64,000 nucleotides of DNA from Climacteris rufus (taxonomy: Eukaryota; Chordata; Aves; Passeriformes; Climacteridae), in the NCBI GenBank assembly GCA_013398175.1, contig VZRZ01003917.1, positions 1,017,397-1,081,396 of the forward strand, read 5' to 3'. The notes beneath the pieces were generated by a model. That model had not been told where the DNA came from and searched no databases. It saw only the letters and a program-made list of their open reading frames with translations. The position numbers and the translations under genes were made by a program. Shown piece after piece: positions 28,301 to 40,300 of this stretch (its first letter is position 1; each line of letters begins with the position of its first letter).

Positions 28301-31300
28301 AGAAACTTGTAAAAACTGACCATTTTTTTAATTCTAAGGCTAGAGACTCTCTCCATTTACCTAATTTCACTTACAAGCTTGCTGCATTATTTAGAATTGT
28401 GAATGAATTTTCAGAAATTATAATTTACAGTATTTTAAATAATTAGTATCAATGATGTCTTCCTGTTTATGAATTTTAAAGACTATTGGTATTTAAAGAG
28501 ACATACATTGTTTCTTGACTACCATGCCTGAATACACGGCTCTTCAGCAGTCAGTATTTTATATGTATAGTATAAATGGCGGACACAAAGTACAGCACAG
28601 CTGTGCATATGTTCAGTAGTTTTAGAAAAATTACCAAAAGAATGAAACATCCTTTACTTGTCTCCCACAGATTCTGAAAACTTTTAAAGAGGCAACAGAA
28701 ATTTCACCCTCCTGCAGAGTCCTAGAACCCTCTTTATTGAGAGAAAGATGAGAGCTATTTTTCTAATGTTAAAATTTTGCACCATCAGAGGTGATGTAAT
28801 GAATCTTCTAGCTAACCTCAGGACTCCACATTGTCAGGCTCCTTTTCCCCCTCCAACAGTGAATGATGCAGTAACAGAGTACTTGGCATCTAGAAAACTG
28901 AACTTTTGGGTTTGGTTTTTTTTCAGACAAAAACTTTGTATACAAACTACAGCTTGAATATATTTTTAGATCCTTTGTTAACAAACATATTTGTATCAAT
29001 CAGAATACTCATTAGCATATTAAAATAGTTTGATTAACATTATTAATCTGAAAATTATGTAGCTTTCATTTCAGTATCATTATCTGAGACAAGTATTTAA
29101 ACTAAAAATCATAGTTACTCACTTTAGCCATACTGGCATCTCCATCCAAATCGTAACGCTGATGTACTTTTGGAAGTAAAACTGAAAGATAAAACAAATA
29201 TCTGTATTTTCTCATTTTCCAGAGGAGACTTCAAATGTTCAGTTTGTTCTCTCTCCCAACCCTGTACACTGCTTTTATGCCTTTTAATATCATGTGGTTC
29301 TCATGCACACCTTTAAAACTGGCCTTTGTCTTAAATGTTTTAAATAACTTGGTATCTTCAGCAAATTGTCCTTCACTTCCTTTTCCAGATTCACTTCTGA
29401 GCATGCTGCACAGCACAAATTGCATGCAGGTCTCCTGTAGCAATCTCTGTCCTTTGAGAGAGCAAACTGTTTCTTTCTGTTCTTCAGCCCTATGTCTGCC
29501 TGCATGGGAGACTATTGCCTTTTTATCTCATGGTTGCTTAGATTCATTGAGGTGCTTAAGGGCAGGACTTCACCAAAGAGCTTTTTTAAACCTCAGGTAG
29601 CCCCTATCACCTGAATCTCCTTTGTTCTCATGCTCACTGGCTCCTTCAAAAAGGTCTGTGACAATGTAAAGGCCCTGTTGACTCTTCCACAAACAGCTCA
29701 CCTACCCACACTCTTCAGCACCTCTGTGTGAGTGCAAGCTGGCCTGAGCAGTCAGGAGTTAGGACATACTCTCAAAAGCAACACTGACCTCTCAACTGCA
29801 AGCCATATCCTCCTGCTCATCATTTATCAAAAAAAGGCCCTGGCAAAGGCCCCTCTATAAGCCTCTCAATGATAAATGGAAGTTCAAAACGTTCATTTCT
29901 TTTTTTTTCCCCCTGTTACAGCATTACCTTATCTTCTGAGCAAATGTACATTGCAAAGACCTCCCCTGTTAACTGAAAGGCTAATCACACTCATGACAAA
30001 TAAAAAAAAAGTGAAACTTGATTTTTCACTTAGTGAGTAGTGGAACAAAAGAACCACCTTTGAACTACCTTCTATATATGTTTATTTAGACTTGTTAAAG
30101 CGTCATGTTTCAAAAAAGCTCAGAACTCCATAAGCACCACTACATCTTAACACACAAATGTTCAGGTTTAAAGGACTTGGAACATTACAAGCACCTACTG
30201 TTTCTGTAAAAATGTTCTGGATACCCAGCAGTTTTGAAAAACGTTGGACTGCATCCTTAGAACTTCAGATATCACTGAAGAAAAATTTCCAACACTATTT
30301 CCAAGACATAACAGACATAAAACAATTAAATAACCCAAACTATTTACAAAAGATAGCTGTAGACAAAAGGGTAAATTACTTTCACATACCTTCTTCATAG
30401 ATTAATCCAACTATGTTCACAGCCTCCCTGCTTACTACAAAGATAGGATTCTCCTCAGTTGTTCTAGGGAAGTGCTGTGCCAATTTGCCAGGCTCCAGTA
30501 TTAAGCGCCGACCTTCATACATCAGTTCTTGATTCTGAGATGGTATTTTTGTCTGTTTGTAGACCAACTCATGAAATATAGCAGCTCTATAATACAAACA
30601 ATATAATCAGTACTGGTTAGACTCACTACAACAGTTCAACAATTCAGATTTCATATTATTTAAATAAAAATTGCTTTTACTTCTGATTAATTAAAAACTA
30701 GCTTTACACATAAAGCATTTGACTTTTAAGTAGAAAGAAAGCAGCACACTGCCCAAGGCTCTAGGTTGTTCTGTTACAAAAATAAATGCTATTTCCTGCA
30801 AAATATCAAACTTCCTTTCTACCTCTGATTTTCCACCAAAGCATGTCTGTCTAAACAAACTTATTCTGGTCAGAAGGTCAGTAAAAACAGGAAATACCAG
30901 ATGAGGGGAAGGAAGCACCCTGAAGTTTTTGCAGGCATGGCCATTTCTTCAAAGGAGATGGATTGTCTCTCCAAAAGAAAAGTCTGGTATTCTACTTGTC
31001 AAAAAATTAAATTCAGCCTGTAAGCTAACAGCCAGCCAGATTATTTCCTAAAACACCAGTGATAAGGAAGACCAAAGACAATTTGGAATTTTATTTACAG
31101 CAATCAATAGATACAAAGATAAAGACTTTTAATACCACCACCTTCAATAAAAAATCCCACCACAAAAACCTACCACCACAACAGCAACAATAAAAGAAAA
31201 CCAAGCCAAACTAGCAGAACCTCCCACAAAGAAGAAAAACCTTCAGTACACTAACAGGAAGGACCAGTTTGCCTCATGTGCAGCACTAGTATGCTATCAC

Positions 31301-34300
31301 TTCTTAATATTACAGGTAGTTTATAAATAATCATAAATGTAAATAGTAATAAAAAAAATAGAAGCTAGATTTGTCTGCAAAACCAGTATTTTGGTTCTCT
31401 CAAAATAAAAATGACAGAATAGAAAAATTGAAATGGCCACAATTGTATTTACACATTTGATGGAATAACAGTATGTGTTCATGTATTAGAAATTAACACA
31501 CACTTTATTATCTGTAATACAGCAGAGAAAAGGCACTTATATCTGTATACCTTACAGCTTTTAACATCAGCACTTCATGGGCATAAAGTGAATCCCATAC
31601 ATATCAGGATCCTAAACGGAACCAATTACCACTTCAGAACCCCTTTTAGAGTTTTCCATCAGAGATGATGTGTGCATTCTGTATGCTTGAGGACAAGGTA
31701 AGAAAAGCAAGAGATGAATACAGTCTCTTGAAAACTACTTTGTAAATAAGTAACAATATACAAATATGGGATGAGTTGGCTGCTATTGTGAAAGTAGACA
31801 CATTGTTAACACATAGAGCATTAAGTCTATGTTCTGTCACTAAATAAGACCAAGTTTAAAATCAGTTGATTTGACCTTCAATTATTTTATTTTAGGTCAA
31901 CATGCTTCTATAGGCACTATGACTTATGCAGGACAATTGCACCCTTTCACTTCCTCAGAAAACTGCTGAAAGGAAAGGCTGCTGAATTTGTAATACTGGC
32001 AACATAGGGTCACAGGCTACTGAATTTGTAACAGGGGTGATCTGAGGTCACAGTGCTGTTAGCCTGAACCAAGAGCAAAGTAATGAAAATAGAGAGAGAG
32101 AACACTTACGTGTTATAGTTGTGAATATAAACTTTGTGCAAGGTCATCTGCTGTAATGAAAAGATGTGGATTATTATTCGGTGCAGGACGTCACTCGTCT
32201 CTGCAAAAAACTGGTCAAATCCCCAGCATTTTTCCTGGTCTGCTTCCAGAATGTTCGCAAGGACAGGCGTGAGCAGGACCTGAAGACCCCTAGAGGACAC
32301 CAGGAAGAGATAAGACAACTTGGATCCACGTGGAACTTTTCACCTTGTAACCAAGTGCAACACTTAATTTGACTTGTGTCAGGAATGCACATCTATTAGC
32401 CCTTAAAGAATACACCAGTGCCTTTTTTTCCTACACTGAGCAAAAAAATGTTCAACAGAAATGTCCATGGTTTTTGATTAATACACATACTTTATATTTT
32501 CCATTTTTAGGCTCAACTATCGAGTATTTTTTCTTGGTAATTGACAAATTTCACAGACATTGCAAAAATTACATAAAATTTACAAAGTCTACATTGTAGA
32601 GGCCACCTTCTACCACTGCAGTAGCATTTTATCCAGCTCACTTTGCACACTTACCACACTGTATCACTTTGAAGGAAGCTACTGCCATTTAGGATTTGCT
32701 GGTGGAGATGCTCGTGTGAGCTCACTATGTTGCTTTCAACCAAAATCAGCTGGGTTAGCAAAGACTCATTATTTAAATTGTCAACACTAAGAATTCATCC
32801 TGATTGAGATGGGGCTAAATAAGTACTCCACACACGCAGCTTGAATGCTGCAAAAAACCCTGCAGCTATTGCCTCACAGTCCTTGCTATTCCAGGAGAAG
32901 GGTCAGCTTAAATTTCTTGCATTTCTACCTTGAGCATCTGAATGGTAAGGAACTTTATGCATTATCATGAACACTTCTCCAGAATTTTAATATTATGTAC
33001 ACATCAAGCCTGAATCCAGTGGTAAAACTGGTAACATTTTGAAGGAAGCTCCAGCAGCTTGTGAGCACACTGATGACCCCGTCAGAAGTTAGTGGATGCT
33101 GTGCTCAAATTTGCTTTAGTACTAAACTTATAACACTAAATAACTGTTTAATTGCTACTTAAAAGTATTACTGTGAACAGTTGTTTAATGAAAAAATCTG
33201 CTTCCTTTATAATTCAAGCAGTTCAATTATACAGAATAGGCAGAGGAAACAAATGAGCAGTATCATGAAAAACATTCAAATTGCAAGTTCTGCACATTCT
33301 AAACTAACGAATCGATATAAACCAGACTTTGGGTCTACATCCCTTTAGGATCTACATACTTGGCTTTCAGAAAAGTTTGTTTCTAGAGTCCCTTCAGAGA
33401 ACAATTTATTTCCTCCTTTACCATGAAGGATCAGTAACTTCAAAGTATACAAGTCCCAAGAAGATAAATAGATAAATGGGTTGTGGGAGGTGCTTTCAAG
33501 GTCATACCAAGATCCGATCTTTCATGGCTCTTCCTACTGAATATTACGGACATAGGAAGCAAAAGTATGATGATAAAATTGAAAAGATACTATGAGTATG
33601 TGTTAAAATGTGCTGATGTGACATATTTCTCAGCGAAAAGTAAGCCTCTGAACTGTTTTTGCATATCATTTCCTCCTTCCTACTGCCTAATCTTTGTCAC
33701 ACTCTTGCAAGAAAGGAGGGCTGTAAAAGTTACTGATTCTTCATACTCATTCCTGAGGGTGGAGAAAATGCAGTAATAATCTTTCTTCTATTCAAACCAC
33801 ATCAGATTCCCAAGTGCTCATTTGTAAATTAGCAATCATAAAACCATTTGGACAGGTGGGAAGAAAAAATTCACTCAATAACCAAATATCAGCCTGTACT
33901 GACATACTGAAGAGTTATAAAAAAAAAGCATAGCAGATCTCTGCTCCAAAGACACAATAAACTAGAAAATAACTGGAAAAGCCCAATCAAGTGGCATTGA
34001 AACATTCGGTGAACATTCAAACTTACTTTGAAAGACTGCAAGAAATAGGCATCTCCCAACTCCACTCAATAGGTCCATTTTCTGCTTTCTGTATTCCAGA
34101 AATAGCACCTGAAGGCTTTCCAGTGATTATTTTATACCTGCAATACATTACAAAAATAATAAGACTTCAACTACTACCTCTTATACACACATAGGTCTAG
34201 TAACTAATCCTCAAAGGGGCAGCAATAAAACAAATCTAAATGACAGGCTGGCCTAAATCTGTAGATGGGTGCAATAATTTGGGAGCTTCACTTACAAGCT

Positions 34301-37300
34301 GACAGAACAGAGCTAAAAGAGTAAAGAATGAAAAGCTATGCTGGAGAAGTCACTCTGTCTACCTCAGGCTTGGGGAAAAATTTAGGCGAAATATCCAGCA
34401 TACTGATGGAAACCAAAAGGTTTACAGAAGAGTTAATTAATCCAAGTCAATTTAGTTCAATTTAGACATTAATATGACTAACTTCTAGCATGTTCCATAG
34501 GAAGAGACGACATTTAGCCACCACGAAGTGGCTTGGGCATAGAGAAGGAGCATCTAGAAATCTGGATACAATTTGGCATTGTTTAACTTTGTTTTAACAG
34601 GCAAGTATTTCTCACGAAACGAATGAGGACCAACAGGCTTTTTGCAACAAAATTTTAGTTGTGCTTTCTGGTTTTGGAGGACAAGGTACATACAAAACAT
34701 CTCTCAAACAGCTAGAACAGCTTTTGTGGGAAAAAAAATCACAAGACGGGCAATTTCTTCAACTAAGAAAACTGGAGTCAACTTTACAGAGAGTACCAGA
34801 ACAGAGATGTTATTGATATGTTAGAGCTCCCAAGTACCACCTTGCTTTAATTTTAAAATGCAACATATAGAAAAACAAAATAGGACCAGACTAAGATGAA
34901 ACAGGAATCAAATACAATCATCACATCACAGACACAACTTCTGTTTTCTATTCAGGAGCTATCCCTGTTATCTTCAGCTGCAGTCCACAACTACAGTACT
35001 CAAATGACAGTCTCATCAGTAGTGCACTCATTTCAAGACTACTAGGGAACATCATTTAAAGTACAATAAAATCTGCAGCACTGAAAACCCACTTCAGAAT
35101 ACCATCATTTTGCCTGAATATCCAAGTTACATACACTGCACTGCAACAGATCAGCCTAGTGCTATGCTAAAGGACAGATGTGTGTCAAAACATCAGTATT
35201 TTGGGTGAGCTCAGTTCAGATCTTTCTCAATTCAAACACTTACTTCTGGTCTTAAGGTTCCACACAGTAAAATCCTCATTGAAGCAGAATGTTTCTATTG
35301 ATTTTGACTGGGATAGAGTAAATTTTCTTCACAGTAGTGTATGGTGCTGTGTTTGGATTTGTGACCAAAACAGTGTTAATAACACAGACAGGTTTTTAGC
35401 CATTGCTGAGCCGTGCTTACACAGCATCACGGCCTTTTCTACTTTTCTACTCCCCACCAGCAAGCAGGCTGGGAGCAGGCAAGAAGCTGGAAGGGGACAC
35501 AGGATGACAGCTGAGCCCAAGGGATATTCCATTCCATTCCATTCCATTCCATTCCGTTCCATTCCGTTCCATTCCACATTACTCAACAACAGAAGCTAAG
35601 GAAAAGGTGGGGAGGAATTTGCCAGGGTGGCATTTGGTCAGGGACTGACTGGGCATCAGTTGGCTGGTCATGAGTAACTGGGGACTTTTCTGCATTACTT
35701 GGTTTTCTTGTGTTTGTTTCCCTTTGGGTTAAAGAGGCAATGGTTGATGTTCACTGTGGTGGTTTTTTTACTTATTAAACTGTCTTTAAATCAACCCACG
35801 AGTTGTTGCACTTTTACCCCTCCAGTTCTCTTTCCCTTCCCACTACAGAGGAGTGAGTAAACAGCTGTGTGATGCTCAGCTGCCTACAGGGGCTATACCA
35901 CAAAAGAGCATTTTTCCTTAAATATTTTCACTGCTTTAATGCTTACTATACGTGTGTAGGATTTCTTGGTGAAAAGCATTCCAAGGGCTGATTTAATTGA
36001 CCAACAGATAAAATTCTTCTTCTAAATTACCTACATCACTTCCTTGTTTCTCCGAGGTCCTTCAAAGGGCCGGAAAGGCAGACTCCCTGTAGCAGCATGG
36101 TAAAAGGTCACCCCTATGCTCCACAGATCAACTGTTGCTCCGTACTTTTTCTGGTGCTCTTTTCTCAGAACCGCTCGCTCATACATATCAGGGTGCTAAA
36201 GAGGGGGAAAAAAAGAAGTTAGAATTGCTTTATGAAGCTTTATAAAAACAAAACCCCAGTCTATCTTTTCACTGCAAGATAATTTGTCAGTCTAAACTTT
36301 CAGCTCTTTAAAAAAGCAAAGCTGGTTTGTATCACAGAATTTGCTTAAGCTATTCTGACAAAATATCACTGTATTCCTAGGTATGACAGTCACTTCTATT
36401 AAAAAGGTTGCAAAGAATACCTTTAAATTTGACTGAACAGTGACCACTACTATAAAAGACCACTACAGAAGAGAAGAAATTCAGTATTCCTTCAGATGAT
36501 TTTGAAACAGCAGAAACCAAACTGAAAAAAGATTCATAGCAGAGGAGAGTATCAGTTATGATGCACATGTGGGAAAACATGGTACGAAGAAAATCATGCT
36601 AAGGTGCCTATCTTGATACTTCTCTACTGCCTTCTTTAGCCAAGGTATCGTGAATTTTTACACCTAATGTCACCCAAGTGGCACAAAAACAAACTAAAGC
36701 ACATCTACAGAGATAAAGGCAGATACATTCATAATGAAAATATTTTTGTTCCTCCTTTCACCCAAGGGAACAGTTGAAATTGGACCTGAAAATTATTTCA
36801 AGGCTAATGTATTTAAATCAGCAGAATATGGCATGACCCAAGGTGAAACAGTCCAGTGGAAAGTTAAAAAAACAATTATAACACACAGGTCTAAATACTA
36901 ATTCCCAACAACTTGAGCTTCACCTATTCAACTATTATAATCACAAAGGGCCTCAGGCTTCAAACATTTCTTCACCAGAAAATGAAATCACATGGGCTTA
37001 CTAAATACTCTTCTGTGCCATAAAGAGAAACAAACTGTTCATCATCTTCAAGTTCTCTTGCAGCACCAAAGTCTGTAAGTTTGTAAACAGACTGACCATC
37101 TTCTCCTATAACACGCATTATATTGCCCGGTTTGATGTCACGGTGCACTATTCCATTCTCACGGAGATGATTCATGCCAGCCACTACAATTAAAAAAATA
37201 AATACAGAATTCATGTACACATTGTGACACAGACTGTGCAAACACTGAATTGTAACTGATGCTAGGAAAACATGCCTATGGTCTCGTTGGGAAGTGGGAA

Positions 37301-40300
37301 CCAGAAGGGACACTCCATTAACACAAAGATCAGGACCAGAGATGGCTTTTTTTTCCCTTCCAGACAGCTAAATTACAGTATTTCTTGCTCTCAGTAACAA
37401 CTTTCCAATAAAGTAACAGAGAAAAATTTTCTAACAGGTGAACACAAGTAAACCATATTATTTTTCTAATTTACTCTTCTGAAATTATCACTAGAAGTCA
37501 ATTCAATGTGTGAAAAATAATCTCAAAACAAAGAAAAAATTAATTATATCAATACTTGAAACAGAAATGGCTTCTTAATGTGGTTACCTATACCAACACA
37601 GACACAAACAAAAGATATGACCATATTAATTAGTTGGCACTCATTTAAATTTGTCTCACTGTTTCAAGATAAAAAAAACAAGTATGAGTTTGTTTCAGTC
37701 AACAAATTAGACCAAAGAGCTAAGTCTACATACCCACATCTCTCAAAACAATTAAGAACTCAGACTCTGGCAAACCAAAGGCATTAGACGGCTCCTCTAA
37801 AACTGTGTACAAACTTCCACATGGACAAAATTCCATAACTAGTACTTTGTGTCTAGTAGTTGTCTGGAAAAAAAAATCAAAAGAGATTAAGATTCTGATT
37901 ATTGTGACAACAATGTCAGAAATTACTTTTAACCACGAGATCTTAGTTTCAAAAAAGAAAAGAAAAATAAAATCTATAGCTATATCATAAATCCCATTCT
38001 GGTGATCTTCTTCAAAAGAAGTGCAGGTGGATTCTTTTATTGTTTCACGTATTCCAACTTGGAGAGGGGGAAAAAGTAAGAAAGCTTCAAGTTCTAGGCA
38101 CTATCAGATTGGCAGCAGTATTGAGAGGCGGACAAATGAGAAACTACACACCAGAAGTGCTGACAGTCTTTCTTTACTAATCTCAGCATCTGGATCATTT
38201 CAACTGCTCAGTCTCAGTTTCATTTCAGCTGCTGCAATTATACAGTTCTACATGTCCTATGTCATCATTTTAGTTGGTTGCAAAGAAAAAGCATAAAATT
38301 GTCCAGATTTCTGAAACACCTTAAACTGGCAAACAGTTCCATTACTCAACTATTATTCAACTATTAATTATTAATACATTTAGATAGCTTAAAGATCCTA
38401 ATTTTACAAGATAAAACTTAGGACAGTGGCTCCTCGAGATGAAGAATCATAACCTGTGCCTACACACTGAAGGTGTTTCACCTACTGAAAGCAAGCAAGC
38501 ATTCTTTCAACAGCAACAACAACAAAGAAGAAAGAAAACAAAAAAATTGTAGTGATTGGGTAGGAATATTTGTATCACTGTATAGTTGTCTCAGCATATA
38601 TGTCACTGTTCTTTTAAAATGTAACTATATGCTCTGTAGCTACAGATAAAACAAAAAAACAGTTACTGCAGTTACTTCCATGCATCTCAGATCACAACCA
38701 CAACAATTCATTACCTCTTCCTCGATGGCAAACAATTTCACAATGTTCTTATGATTTAGTTTCTTCAATACTTCAAACTCTCGCATCTGAACATCCACGG
38801 GACGAAGGAAACTTATACTGTTAAATACTTTGACAGCGTATAAATCCCCAGTTTTCTGTTCAAAACAAACAAACTACTCATCAAACAGAAGCTAAAGATT
38901 GTAAATGGACACAGACATTATCCAAGCATTTTGAGATCTTCTGTTGTACATACAAGCATAGCCAGATTAGAAATATTTCAAAACAGTACTTTGTGCTACG
39001 GTAGAAATGAAGACTCTACTAAAACAATTATGTATAAATTGGCTTAGTTTAATATAGACTAGAAGCAAACAGACTAGCGGAATGGAAACTCATTAGATCA
39101 CAAAACCAAAGTGCTTTTAAAAAGAAAAGAACAGTTAGCATAAGAAAGGCTACACATTTAAGAATTACTCATAAAATTAGCTGAAAAACAGTTTTTCATC
39201 AAGAGTCACTTGCACACATCAATGAGAGGCACACACATACTACAGTTGAGGATCTTGGCTTGCTAAAGTTAAAAGACAATTTCCACAGCTGAATGTTGCT
39301 CTCTCTTTCTTTCCTGTTCTGTCTATACTGATAAACCAGGATTTTGTTTCTCCAAAGGCAGTTTTGAGCGCTATGTGCCACCCATGCAAAATCCTGGAAC
39401 AGCTCAAACCCACATAATCAGTGTCAGAAGCACAGCCATGAGCCTATCAGACTGCAGGTCTCAAGTGGGACTAAGCCCCAACATGCTCAGGCAACCACAG
39501 CATCAGCTGGAAGTGCAACTCCTGTCCCTCTTAGGACAAAGCACCTCCCTGTGCCCACTCTAGGAACAAGCTGACATTGGCAGTTTTGTGCAACAGATTC
39601 TTTCTAAGGACACAGCTTTGCTGTGCTTAGACAAGGTGTGCTGTGCAGCACACTTACATGCACCACTGGTGCCCAGGTAAAAGCCTTCTCCCATTGACAA
39701 TGAGCTGCAGGTCACAGGCTCAGACCAGTGAGGGTGATGACAGGTGCACCCATGAAACTGGTTTACAGGGGAATCATTCTGGCTTGAAATTCACTCACCC
39801 AGAAAAGCACATTAACTGCTAAATTATTGCTTAATGTTGCTTCTCTCTTCAATGTGGAACATAGAAACTCTATAGCTTATAAATCACTTTGTACTGATTT
39901 CACACAGACTATCATTACTGGAAAGGAACACACTTTTACAACTACACTTATCTTCACTTTGTGAGACACTGTGAAATTCAGAGGAATAGAAAGACCTGCA
40001 CAAGTAAGGTAATTTTAGCCCCTCACTGAGGTTGCAACATACACATCACTGTATCATTTACATGGCAAAATATTTACTTTTCTGTACTGATTACTCAAGG
40101 CATGTCACCAAGAAGATATTTACAAAGCATTGACTTACAGACAATGACTAACAACAACGTCATCCATTACAATATTTCACTTACAGTACAAAATCATAAA
40201 AATCACCAACGTGATTTTAAACGAACAGAGAGAAACAACAGATACACAAATTAACAAAGATATAAATCATAGAACCATGTAATATAAACTGGTAGATTAT

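Noticed and set aside
29230..29560. Faint resemblance to an old LINE-derived sequence (CTTCAGCAAATTG, minus-strand FAEDTKL)
   Set aside because: Too diverged to support by eye; a RepeatMasker run with an ancestral amniote library would decide.
35180..35599. 139-codon plus frame ending in a repeated FHSIP/FRSIP motif
   Set aside because: The repeat motif is translation of the (ATTCC)n array inside an LTR.
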